Made by a program: the position numbers and the translations under genes
From: Seminavis robusta
Taxonomy: Eukaryota > Bacillariophyta > Bacillariophyceae > Naviculales > Naviculaceae
Length of the DNA stretch: 30,372 nt
Assembly: GCA_903772945.1 (NCBI GenBank)
Contig: CAICTM010001379.1
Span: 1 to 30,372, forward strand
Direction: 5' to 3'
The notes under the pieces: generated by a model
What the model was told of the DNA's origin: nothing
Database searches by the model: none
Seen by the model: the letters and a program-made list of their open reading frames with translations, nothing else
In this document: positions 17,626 through 27,165 of the stretch, piece after piece
Layout: every line of letters begins with the position of its first letter
How positions within the stretch are numbered: the first letter of the stretch is position 1

Positions 17626-19869
17626 CTAAGCAGTCGCACTGTAGCCCAATTCGGCGGCCAAGGCTTCTGCTTCGGCCATGAGCCCTCCAAGATGTGCCTT
17701 GATTGCGTCTTCCCAGAACGAAGGGGATTTTGGATCCAACCCAAATGGCTGCAACGCTTCGGCAAAGTCCTTGGTACCGCCTGCCGCGAGGAGATCCAAC
17801 AAACGTCCTTCAAATCCATCCGGTGTTGTCTGGAAACTGTGGTAGAGCGTACCCACCACCAAATCAGCAAAGGCGTACGAGTAGACATAGAACGGGACAT
17901 GATGAAAGTGCGGCACATACGCCCACAAGTGAGTAATGTCATCATACGCCTCAAAGGGAGCATCTGCATCACCCAGTTTGCCGTAGTACTCTTCCACCGT
18001 TTGCATCCAGAACTTGTCCAACTCATCGACGGTGAGTTCTCCGTTTTGTCGCGCCGTATGAGCCAGTTCTTCAAATCGATCAAAGGAGCATTGTCGCACA
18101 ACAGAGTTGAGGATATCATCAATCTTGGACATGAGCAAGGAAAGTCGCTCTCCCTTTGACTTTGCCATTTCGAGCAGGTCCCGAAAGACAATCATTTCTC
18201 CAAAGATGGATGCCGTCTCGGCCAGTGTGAGAGGCGGATGGAACTGAAGGTATCCTTTTGGATAGGCCATGACATCGTGGACCGCATGGCCACTTTCATG
18301 AGCCGTGGTTGCGACATCCCGCTTGGTGCCACCATAGTTGAGGAGCTGAAATGGTCCAATTCCAGGCACTGCGGCACTGCAATAAGCGCCTCCCTTTTTG
18401 CCATTGGAAGCGGGGACATCAATCCTCTTTTCGTTTACAAAGCCCATGAACATTTCCGCCATGCGAGGCGAAAAGGAGCGATACTGGCGCAGACGGTCGC
18501 AAGCAATGGCAAGAACAATAGAGTGAGGAAATTACACATCATCCAGCAAATGACATGACGAATCAAAAAGAGGCAGCACTTACACCCTTTTCCACAATCT
18601 TGACACAGTCCGTCCACGGAATTTTCTCATCTTCTTTCTTTCCTCCTTCGATATCGATTGGTGCATTGCGATCGGACCAACGAAACGTTTCCAATCCTTG
18701 TGTCTTTTTGAGGATATTCTTTTTGAGTGCATAGTAGCGCTTGCAGAGCGGCACTCCTGCGGTCCGCACTCCAACAAGGAGACTGTCGACAACTTCGTCC
18801 TACCGTAGTTAGTTAGCAAGCAAGCAAAGACAAAAATGTTAGGATGTATTTCTTTTGCGTCCAAAATTGACCCTCCAATAACATCGTGTTGAACAATCCC
18901 ATAATCAAAATCTTACAGGGCAATTATTTCCCAAGTTTCTTTGTGTGCGTAGATTTTTGTAGGATCGTTCCTTGTTTTCAATATGCCAGGACCCCGACAC
19001 GGTGCTCAAACTCAAAGCGGCGACACGACCCATGGCTCCGCCCAATCCCTCATTCAACGCCTTGAGACACGTCGCGCGAACGGCAGAATCTTTGGATGAT
19101 CCCAATGTGCTCAACAAGACTTCCATATTGACTGGTTCGTCGCCTTCTTTAATGACAAATCGCATCAAACTGAGTTCCTTGTCATAAAAGCTGACAGTCA
19201 TTCTGGCTCCAAACCAAGGATTGCGTACCGTCAAGGCACGTTCTACTCTTTGGCCAAATTGTGAGGTTTGAAGCGTCGCTCTTCGTCAATGTACGCCTTG
19301 TACTCTTTCAGTGAAGGGTCCTTTTCGTATTGCACCTGCAAATCGGCTTCTTCCATGGCTGCCAAATCCAAACTAAACCACTCGAGGTGATCGCCGTACG
19401 TTTGCGACTGCAACTGACCCAACGCATCCTTGCGTTTCTTTACTTCATCATTGTCCAATTGAGTGTCGTATTCCAACGAGAGATAGGATCCCACAGTTCC
19501 GCGGCGAATGGAAATTTGTTCGTATTCGGAAATGACTTGTTTGAGCGAGACGTCCTTCAATTTTCCTTCGTATTTCTCGTGAAACGCCTTGGATAGAGTC
19601 GCCGTTTCTTCCACGTACTTGTCCAGCGCTGGATCGGTTGGCCCTGAAAAACCAAAGCGTTCGCTCAGTTCCCAACGAGGCAAATCCTCAGGAACAGCAG
19701 CATCTTCACCCAAAGGAGGCATATTGGTGGTGTCACAGGTTTGTGTTTGTGGATTATTGGTACTGGCAGTCGCACTACTGGCAGATGCAAGGGGAACTAA
19801 AACAGCAGCAGCCAAAAAGAGCAAGAGCAAATGGAGAAACAAGAGAGAGTTACGTCCACGGCCAAGCAT
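17626..19869 (-). CDS. Secreted M3B (PepF/oligoendopeptidase F-type) zinc metallopeptidase, one frame break
   Basis: The gene starts at ATG 19869 with a strong signal peptide (LLFLHLLLLFLAAAVLVPLA, then SASS), so the product enters the secretory pathway. Coding pieces on the minus strand are 19869 to about 19247, about 19246 to 18917, 18799-18584 and 18483-17626. The introns 18916-18800 and 18583-18484 have GT-AG ends and phase 0. The spliced protein is about 675 residues, the M3B family's usual 600 plus leader. The zinc site is TAHESGHAVHD (H452, E453, H456), with a third ligand in PLTLAETASIFGE (E479). A C-terminal HVPFYVYSYAFADLVVGTLY is the typical substrate-side segment. Family members cleave oligopeptides of limited length. 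Between the first two pieces the frame breaks near 19246: LAKE is followed by a stop, and stepping back one base continues as VERALTVRNPW. There is no room for an intron, so this is either a real mutation or a sequence error. Confidence 0.85.
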
Positions 19870-21770
19870 TCAATCAAGATGGTTCTGACCAAAAGTGTAA
19901 GTCTTTGATGATGCTGCTTTGCCTCGGAGATGGCTGATGGCTGATGACCAGCAATCACAAACACAATCCAAGCTTCCATCACTTCGCTGGTGATCGTGCA
20001 GTATCTTTGAAACAACGGTCGTATCTTTACCGTTATACTCTTACATCCCAGCAGAGCTGATAGCTACGTTACCGTACCGGTACCGGTACAGTGGCACTCT
20101 TCGAAGAAGCAAAATCCACGAACCGCACATCAACAGAGGCCCACCCCCTACGGTATCACTGCTGCTGATGATGCTCCTTCGTTGACGAATACGGGTATTA
20201 AAGTCTGCTTTAACGATACGACTGTAATTAAATAAAGTGCTGGTGATTCGATTCGATGCTGCTTGGCTGGCGATCCTTCCCATCTAGTAGTGTATTGGAG
20301 CCTTCGAACTGCTTTTATCATGCATGCCCTGTCTGTACTAGCTACCAGGCACCACGTCTTCGCCGATGACAAGAGCAACAGCCGACATTGCGTTCGGTGA
20401 TATACGAAAGAATAGGCGAGACAACAGAGGCTTCCAGCCAGCTCGTCGCCACACGTGCTGGAGGGATCTTTGATGTCGTTTCGCACCTCTCGAGAACTTC
20501 GGATTTGCACCTCCTTTCTATGTGGTTAGCGGTATCATTGTCAGCGTACCGGTACGGGTGGTGCCCATGAACATGGTGTGGAGGGGGAAACGATGCCAGC
20601 CGGTACCAGTCGTGGATGTTGTCCCGAATTCGGATTTGAGACGTTGAAATGGCTACAATATGTGGTCGAAGAGGTTTCGACCCGTTTGGTGGGGTTGCTG
20701 GAGTTCCATGACAAAGTCAAATAACAAAGAATAGTGCCGTACCAGTAGTTAGCTGTGCCCAAAGCCGCAGCGCTGGCTAGCTGGCGGTTTATTGGTTCGC
20801 CATGGTCCTGGTCGGCACAGCCTGCCTTCTATTAATAATGGAGCCTGACTGATCGTTGTACCGGTATCCGTATCCTTCTGCAGCAAAATCAGGTTGGTGT
20901 TTTCAACACTTGATGATGTAGCTTCAGCTCTCGCGATTCAGCAAGGGTTGAAATGGTTTGAAAAGAAGCTTGAACAAAACCGATACTCAAAGTTTGCTGA
21001 CCGATGATATATTGACGACTTATCAAACTGCGACTGTTGCAGGACCACCCAGCGCCAAAAGCGTCAGTACTTGTAGTGGCCAGCAGAGAAGAACAGGTCA
21101 GCTGCCTGGAGCACGGAGAACCCAGTTAAAAGCAAATCCTAGCTAGCCAGATTTGGCTCCATTCATCTTTTGTTTCTGCTGGCCGAAAAAGTTGCTTCAA
21201 TCAAAGTCTGCAGCGGGAGGTCCGCCAATGCGTGCTGACTGGTATCTTTCAGAGAGCCAAAACTGAGAACTCACAGCTTCAGGTGGCTTGGTCTTGTTGG
21301 AGAAAATTCCTCCCCCAAAATAGCATCACCATTGAAACCTGGAAGAATTCTAAATTTGGTGATCGGATCTCGAGAACCGCTCTCTAACATCTGTGTGCTA
21401 CACTGTCTACATTGAGTACATGATTTTATTCGCGTAAAACTTCTTTAATCCATTTTGTTGAAGATCCTTCTAAGTATCATTCAGCTCTGTTAACACAATT
21501 CCATCGAAAGGACACTTGGAGAGGACAATTTTGGTTGGAACCTACGTAGTATGAAGAATAGAGTACTATGGTGCTTGAGACGTCACATTTTGCACATGAA
21601 TGAACACTCATGTTCCAAGATGAAGCCTTATAAAATCGAAGGTCCACAAGTCAGCAACGTAACGATCGGCAGCAAGCTGAAGGAGAGAGGCAAAGTGGCT
21701 CGGCTGTAACCAACAAACCTTATCAATCTGCTTGATCAGTTCTATTATCTTCTGCTCCCTCAAGTTGACA
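19870..21770. other. Long intergenic region
   Basis: This 1.9-kb stretch lies between the divergent peptidase and RING genes. I see no complete gene. It holds four TACCGGTA palindromes (20075-20082, 20081-20088, 20547-20554, 20859-20866) and many related GTACC words. The ORFs here are short, and several open with TTG. A possible retroelement scrap lies at 21271-21444 on the minus strand. Promoters of the two flanking genes should lie at the two ends. Confidence 0.45.
21271..21444 (-). pseudogene. Possible retropepsin-like scrap of a retroelement
   Basis: A 58-codon open stretch between stops encodes ITKFRILPGFNGDAILGEEF. The words F-x-x-LPG and DAILGEEF resemble the end of retroelement aspartic proteases (…DVILGxDFL). 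No catalytic D-T/S-G, no reverse transcriptase and no LTRs are visible nearby. This could be chance, and confidence is low. Confidence 0.2.
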
Positions 21771-22679
21771 ATGGATCCCAAGCTTGAACAACAGAAAAAA
21801 TTTGGAAAGATCTGCGGTTCTGCGGCCGTAGGTCTCCTCGTTACTGTCTTTATCTTGTCCTATTTGCAAGAGTGGATGCGCAGGAAATGCAGAGCCAGGA
21901 GACATTCCAAGATGAAGGGTGAGTTATCCTGCAAGCCAACAGGATGCTGCGTTGATACCCTTGTCCTTTTAGAAAGTAGCTAACATGAACGGTTTTCGAT
22001 GCTTTCACTGCCCTTCAGGTCTCTGTACAACCACAGGAGCCCCCACAAGTGACGACGTTAATGCGGACGAAGAGGCAATGGAAGAAAATATCCGAAACAG
22101 TTTGGTTATAAAGGTGAGCAGATCTTTCCGCGAGTTAGAAGTATGCAGCAAGTCCTTCTTCTTATTTCCAATGATTGCTGTTCCCAGAAATACATGATTC
22201 TGGACGATGGCGTCATCTCTGCCACATTGGGATCGATGACTTCCATGTCGTGTTCACTGCCTCCAGGAGCCACACGAGTGCCAATTGATGTTGAGACTGG
22301 CAACAAGGACGACATCAGTGTTTCGGAGAGCATCAGCGAAGACTCCGACAACAATGTTGGCAACAAAAACAGTGACAAAAGAAGCAGGTCCCACCCCAAA
22401 AAGTTGGATCGTATGTTTAGCAGTCTGAGCACATTCACGGGATCATCAGAAACCATCAAATCGAAGAAGAACCTGGGGAACCGTACACACCACTCTGTGT
22501 GCGAGCTCTGTGAGAAGAACTTTGTTAATGGTGACGATGTTTGTGAGTCCAGCAGCCCTCGTTGCAACCACGTCTTCCATCATGAGTGCATCGCATCCTG
22601 GATCTCTTTTCAGAATGCTTGTCCTTGCTGCTCCGAGCCATTTGTGGTCATGAACATGTCCCAAGAATTCACTAGCTAG
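21771..22679 (+). CDS. Membrane-anchored RING-H2 finger protein (putative E3 ubiquitin ligase)
   Basis: Three exons, 21771-21918, 22019-22113 and 22188-22679, give 244 residues. Introns of 100 and 74 bp have GTGAG donors and CAG acceptors, with phases 1 and 0 that join cleanly. A single membrane segment (GSAAVGLLVTVFILSYLQ, about 16-33) is followed by a basic stretch (RRKCRARRHSK), so the bulk of the protein faces the cytosol. The linker is Ser/Asp-rich. The C-terminal RING-H2 domain has C186, C189, C207, H209, H212, C215, C226 and C229 (CNHVFHHEC, then CPCC), with a Trp at 219 at the usual E2-contact position. Such proteins transfer ubiquitin from an E2 to membrane or secretory-route targets. 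The substrate is unknown. The gene diverges from the peptidase gene and shows no sign of damage. Confidence 0.8.
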
Positions 22680-23432
22680 CCATTTTGGACCCTCTGGCTG
22701 CCTATTCTGTTCTTTTGTGGGGATTGGAGTTGAGAACAACGACAACCCACGTCCTTTCAGTTGCTGCTGGCGCAGCTGGTTGGCTGGTTTGGGGTGCTGC
22801 TCGACCAAGTATCGACAATCCATTTTCTTGTATCAAAAGCTGTATATTTTAGGATTGCCCGGTGCGGACCGGGTTTGTGAAGACAAGCAAACAATTGCAC
22901 AACTTATTCATAAGACAAGGGAGGAGTGGACCAGAGCAAGTCGTCTGATGAGGCTGGGAGTGATGGCAAAACGACAGCTGGTCACGATACTGAGTGAGAA
23001 TTCCGATAATTCCAACGCTTAATTATAAACTTAGGAGACGCATTATTTCAAGTCTATGCGTTCCTGTTATCTAACCACATAGACATCGGGGCAAAATACC
23101 TTGTGGCTTAGCCGACACCTAACCAGAGCGGCAAGAGCCCAAAAGATACTAGCTAGTGCCCAGATCCGCAGCTGCGTCTTCAACTTCTGGCTCGGTACCG
23201 GTGGAAGTGGCACTCGTGATCGCTGAGTCACTGGTGAGGTACCGGTACAGTACCGTACGGCAGCGTACTAGTAGGATTTCGTGCCAATGATTGACAATTT
23301 TGCCAGATACTGTTTCTGGCAAAGTTCTTGAGAATCTCCGTTCTGGTGGGCCTACATCTTTTTCCTCTCTCTCTTCTTACTGTAGTTCGAGCTCATCATT
23401 CTAACTGAAAAGGCAGTCCTGAGATTGGAACC
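22680..23432. other. Intergenic region
   Basis: The 3' region of the RING gene and the upstream region of the next gene. An ORF at 22717-23022 opens with GTG and has no domain. Around 23190-23275 lie GGTACCGGTGG, a TACCGGTA palindrome (23240-23247) and GTACCGTACGG. Nothing else is recognised. Confidence 0.45.
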
Positions 23433-25242
23433 ATGACGGAAAGAAGGAGGGGAAGGAAAGAATGGGGGCATTTGGTGCTAGTCCTGGCATTCTTCATCGG
23501 CGTCAACATGGCCACCGATATTACATCGCTAAAACAAAACCATATTGATATGCTGAGTTTGATTGAAGACCATCACCTTCAAACCAATTTCCAGGCCCGT
23601 AAAATGTATGCCCAAAGGGCGTTGGACTTGATGTCCAACCAGGCTGCCTTCGACACCAAGATTACGACCACTGATTCCGTCTTAGATCGGGGTTTCCCAT
23701 GGATTGGGACTCCTGTTCCATTCCCAGCATATTCATGGCAAAAGACGAGGAACAGTCGAAGGACCCCTTGCAGCTAGCCTTCTTGGGCAGCTCCCCGACT
23801 TCACATCTGCCTCCAAACTGCAGCGGGGTCAACAACGGTGACCCACTTGCTGATCGATTCACCAACATGTTGACTTATTCTATGGAAAGTGACTCGTTTG
23901 TGCTTGCAACAGACAAGAAACAGTCAAAGATGGAGTTTGAAATGGTGAATCGAGGGCAAGAGTCTTCAACAGGTGTCCTCAATGGTAAGGGTTTATAGGA
24001 ACGGCTTGCAATGTATTGTGCTACTTTCCGTAGTCTCATTTCATCCTTCCTACTGTAGCATTGACTCTAGACAGCCTTGTAGATCCGATCCAGGCAGATG
24101 TGTTGGTTTACGAGTTCTTCGTGAACGACCCCTGGAACCTAACTAATGCGGCAACGTTAGGTTTGGAGATGTGGATGGTACGCGTCAAATCACTCTTTGA
24201 AAGGGCAAATAGACCTGACCTTCAATTTTGATGCTGATTTTGTGGGATGGTCAAGTCGAAAGCGATGATCAAGGAAAGAGACCCCCTATCGATAAGGATG
24301 ATATCGATACACCCCTTTATGCAGCCTGAAATGCGCTTGAGCGTTACAAAAAGATTGGGTGGAACATTCAAGCTATATCGGTTGGGTCCACAATCGGTTC
24401 TGCCGTGACCGAAAGTTATCAGCTTGTCTTTGATGGCGAAAACAATCCAAGTTGCCTCAGGTACAGTTTGGATAAAGATCGTTTGCTTAATGGGTCCGGG
24501 TTGTCTCGCTGACACGGTTTCTCCATTCTGCGCTGCATTTCGTAGTTCCCATCTCATATCCAACATGTTGAAACATGCAATATACACTAACATTGCAACT
24601 TGCCAGGAGCTGAATCGGGAACTGTCTCCACGCCACCCTGCAATCGAAACCGAGTCTCCATGGAGAGAGCAGCTTCTTTCTGATATGAAATATGGACCGG
24701 AAACGAAGAAGCTGCTTGCCTTTTTGCTAAGGCATGATGTCCGAGTAGCGTCCTTATCGCCTTGGCAGCCAAGCACCACATTGACGACACTATCAGTGGG
24801 AAACATGGATGAAGTCTCGAACTGTACCGGTACACTGCAAAAGACGGCGCCAGCGAACGAGAACCGAGAAGATCAAAAGTATGGGTATCGTCTCCCTTCG
24901 TGCACAAACGGTAACCTCAACTTTGCATTGCATGAACCAAAGCTGGAATGGCTCGGGGTGGGTGTTCATCATTTGGATGGGCACGACGCAGTCATTGGTT
25001 CGCTCGAATGGAAGATCAATGGAGTTGCGGTGGACATCTTTAAGCATCAGTTTGGGGAGATGAAGCATGCTCAAGATTGGACCCGCCTTCCCAAAACCTT
25101 CCCTTCTCGTCCGGAGACATATCAGGTATCTTTCTGCAATACTGAAAAGTCGGACGACCTTGTTCTTCGCAAATTGGTTGGGGTCATGATGCCCCACATG
25201 ACGGCCAGGGAAAAGGAGCTCGTTGAAGTGATGTCCTTATAG
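23433..25242 (+). CDS. Unrecognised multi-exon membrane or secreted protein, structure partly unresolved
   Basis: It starts at ATG 23433 (MTERRRGRKEW) followed by a hydrophobic segment (GHLVLVLAFFIGVNMA), a signal anchor or uncleaved leader, then a polar helical region. The frame opened at 23433 runs to 23777. A second frame open from 23675 continues the plausible sequence (MAKDEEQSKDPLQLAF onward) to 23984. A clean 74-bp intron 23985-24058 (GTAAGG...TGTAG) then joins exon 24059-24177, which ends at a GTACGC donor. The region 24178-24606 is disrupted in every frame. An acceptor at 24606 opens a final exon 24607-25242 of 211 residues (GELSPR... to LVEVMSL). So either there is a small intron around 23633-23727 and a complex middle, or the gene has frame damage. 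No known domain was recognised, and the function is unknown. Confidence 0.45.
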
Positions 25243-25594
25243 TAGCTAGCAGGAATCAAGCCTTTGGTTCTTTTCTGCATAATATATATTTTCATGAACC
25301 GGCACATCTATACAATCGTATCGGCAAAGACATCTCACAGTGCTTCGCAACTTCACTGCATTGATGGTATGATTTGGTCTTCCTACAACGGGAACTCGAC
25401 AGTCAATCAGGAAAACGCTTCTCGGCTGCATAAGAACTGCTGAAGGACTGACGATTGGAACGCTGACCACAAGAAGACTTGGACATGTAATGTGATCTAA
25501 GTTTTTTAAATCTACTCAATCTCCACGCAGCATGAAAGTATCAAGGTCGCTCTATGAAAGTATAACCAGCTCTAATCTTCTTCTTTGAAGTGGC
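25243..25594. other. Convergent intergenic gap
   Basis: The gap lies between the 3' ends of the plus-strand gene ending at 25242 and the minus-strand gene ending at 25595. It is AT-rich near 25275-25295 (ataatatatattttcatgaa), and I see no other feature. Confidence 0.5.
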
Positions 25595-26260
25595 TTATGC
25601 ACCTTGGGCCATCACGACTGAGGACTTCAGTGGGGTCGTGTGCACTCGGCTTTGTTGGGAGATGCTTTTCTCTTGGTCTTGCTTTGTGCTAGTTGCGTGT
25701 TCCAGCAGAGTTCGACTTCGTTCAGTGATGCCGCGTCTTTCCCCGCCCAGTGGTACCTTCAGGGTAATCGTTCCCCACTCAGGGCTCCGCAGTACAGAGA
25801 ATACGGGCACTTGGCCAGATTCTTTTGACATCCCCTCGCTGGTAGTGAGATGGATACCCCCCAATATGGCTTGAGCAATTCGTTGCCTGCGTTGTTTAGC
25901 TTTCAACATCTGTTCTTCACGGCCACGTTCTTGACGCAACTGCTGCTGCTGTAAGAACCAACGATTGTAGCTCTCAACATCATTGTCAGTTTCTATCCAG
26001 AACCCGTCATGAAGCATCGAATCTTCTTCGTCATCGCCACCGAACTCTTGGTCCAGGCCAACGTCGTCGGGTTCTTCGTCAGACTCTATAGACTCATGGC
26101 TAGACGTCGTCGAAACTTGATCAGAAAGCATTGCGGAAATGATAGTGCTATAGAGCATTTGTTCTTTGTGTCCTCCCACGCTTTCAGCAATATTTTGGTT
26201 GCTGGGCAATTGACCGTAAAAGACTTCTTTTGACATCGGCTTCAAAGCTTCAAGGGCCAT
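25595..26260 (-). CDS. Acidic, coiled-coil hypothetical protein
   Basis: This is a 221-residue ORF from ATG 26260. The frame reaches 26278 only through a GTG, so I take the first ATG. An extra upstream exon cannot be excluded. The N-terminal third is mixed (MALEALKPMSKEVFYGQLPS). A very acidic stretch follows (ESDEEPDDVGLDQEFGGDDE), then a Gln/Arg/Glu-rich helix likely to form a coiled coil (RWFLQQQQLRQERGREEQML). The C-terminal third is basic and Ser-rich. There is no signal peptide, membrane segment or known domain. Composition suggests a soluble, possibly nuclear protein that binds partners through its acidic and coiled-coil parts. This is an inference. Confidence 0.55.
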   Translation of the reverse strand: MALEALKPMSKEVFYGQLPSNQNIAESVGGHKEQMLYSTIISAMLSDQVSTTSSHESIESDEEPDDVGLDQEFGGDDEEDSMLHDGFWIETDNDVESYNRWFLQQQQLRQERGREEQMLKAKQRRQRIAQAILGGIHLTTSEGMSKESGQVPVFSVLRSPEWGTITLKVPLGGERRGITERSRTLLEHATSTKQDQEKSISQQSRVHTTPLKSSVVMAQGA

Positions 26261-27165
26261 CAATTTGTTGTCAGCCACAAATCAGAGATGGGAAGGCTGG
26301 GTTTGGCATCATCCTCCGAACTCCATTTTGATCTTTCGTAGGTTTCGCAAGATGACGGTGCCTACCGGTACCGTAAGGCATGCACGAATGAGAGGGGAAA
26401 ATGCACGTTCACTTTTACTTTTTCTCCTGGCACGTTGTGACAAGATCAATTCCCCAGATCGCACGGACATGGTTGCTGGGCAATAGTAGTATGATAGCCA
26501 GACTTTCCCGATTCTTCAACTTTGTACCGCCATCTATCGTTGAACCGTACCAATGGGGTAGCCGATCAGAGACCACCTTCGCTACCCGTCACTACCAGGT
26601 ATCGGTACTTGATGGCTGCATGCTGTCATTCAACGATCTTTTAGCTAAATTGCAGTCCCATCGCTCAGGGTACAGAGACCGGCAGCCAAAGAAAGGCTTG
26701 ATTGACTTTTCTGATTTTGCATAGACGCATATATCGCAACATCAAACTTGCCTCTCTTTTCGCTTGAAGCATTCGCAGCGGAGAAAGACAGCTCTGGCGC
26801 CAGCGAGCTAGCTAGTCATGCCATGTGGCCACGAGTTCAGGTCAAAAACGTCGGAGCCCTCGTACCGTACAATTCAAACATTCTCCAGAGCACAGTCTCA
26901 TTGCCTTCAGAGCAAACTACCGGTACCAGGTTTTCTTTTAAAAAGTACCGAGCACAGGCATGTTTCAAATAGTTTTTTCCTAATTTTCTGCTTACGTACA
27001 CATTCACGATCTCTCTTCACACGTTGATGCCTCATAATCCATCCAGAGAGCTGCTCAAAACTTGCGCGATGTCACTAGCAGCTGGCTGCAATGCAGTCCA
27101 TGAGAACGCACAGGTGCTGTTGTGGTACTTCCGACCTACAACCATGCACAAACGCTACCCAATCC
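26261..27165. other. Intergenic region
   Basis: This stretch lies between the acidic protein gene and the 3' end of the bicarbonate transporter. The ORFs (26265-26486, 26401-26724, 26748-26972, 26818-27027) overlap one another in different frames and show no domain. Two TACCGGTA palindromes occur (26363-26370, 26918-26925), along with AGCTAGCTAGTC near 26806. Confidence 0.45.

Noticed and set aside
19235-19255. Programmed ribosomal frameshift in the peptidase gene
   Set aside because: No X-XXY-YYZ slippery site or obvious downstream structure. Similar one-base breaks elsewhere in the window make mutation or sequence error more likely.
22717-23022. 101-codon ORF after the RING gene
   Set aside because: It opens with GTG and the only in-frame ATG is late. 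It is probably 3' untranslated sequence.
24222-24806. 194-codon minus-strand ORF
   Set aside because: It lies across the unresolved middle and final exon of the plus-strand gene, with no recognisable domain and no neighbouring exon on its strand.
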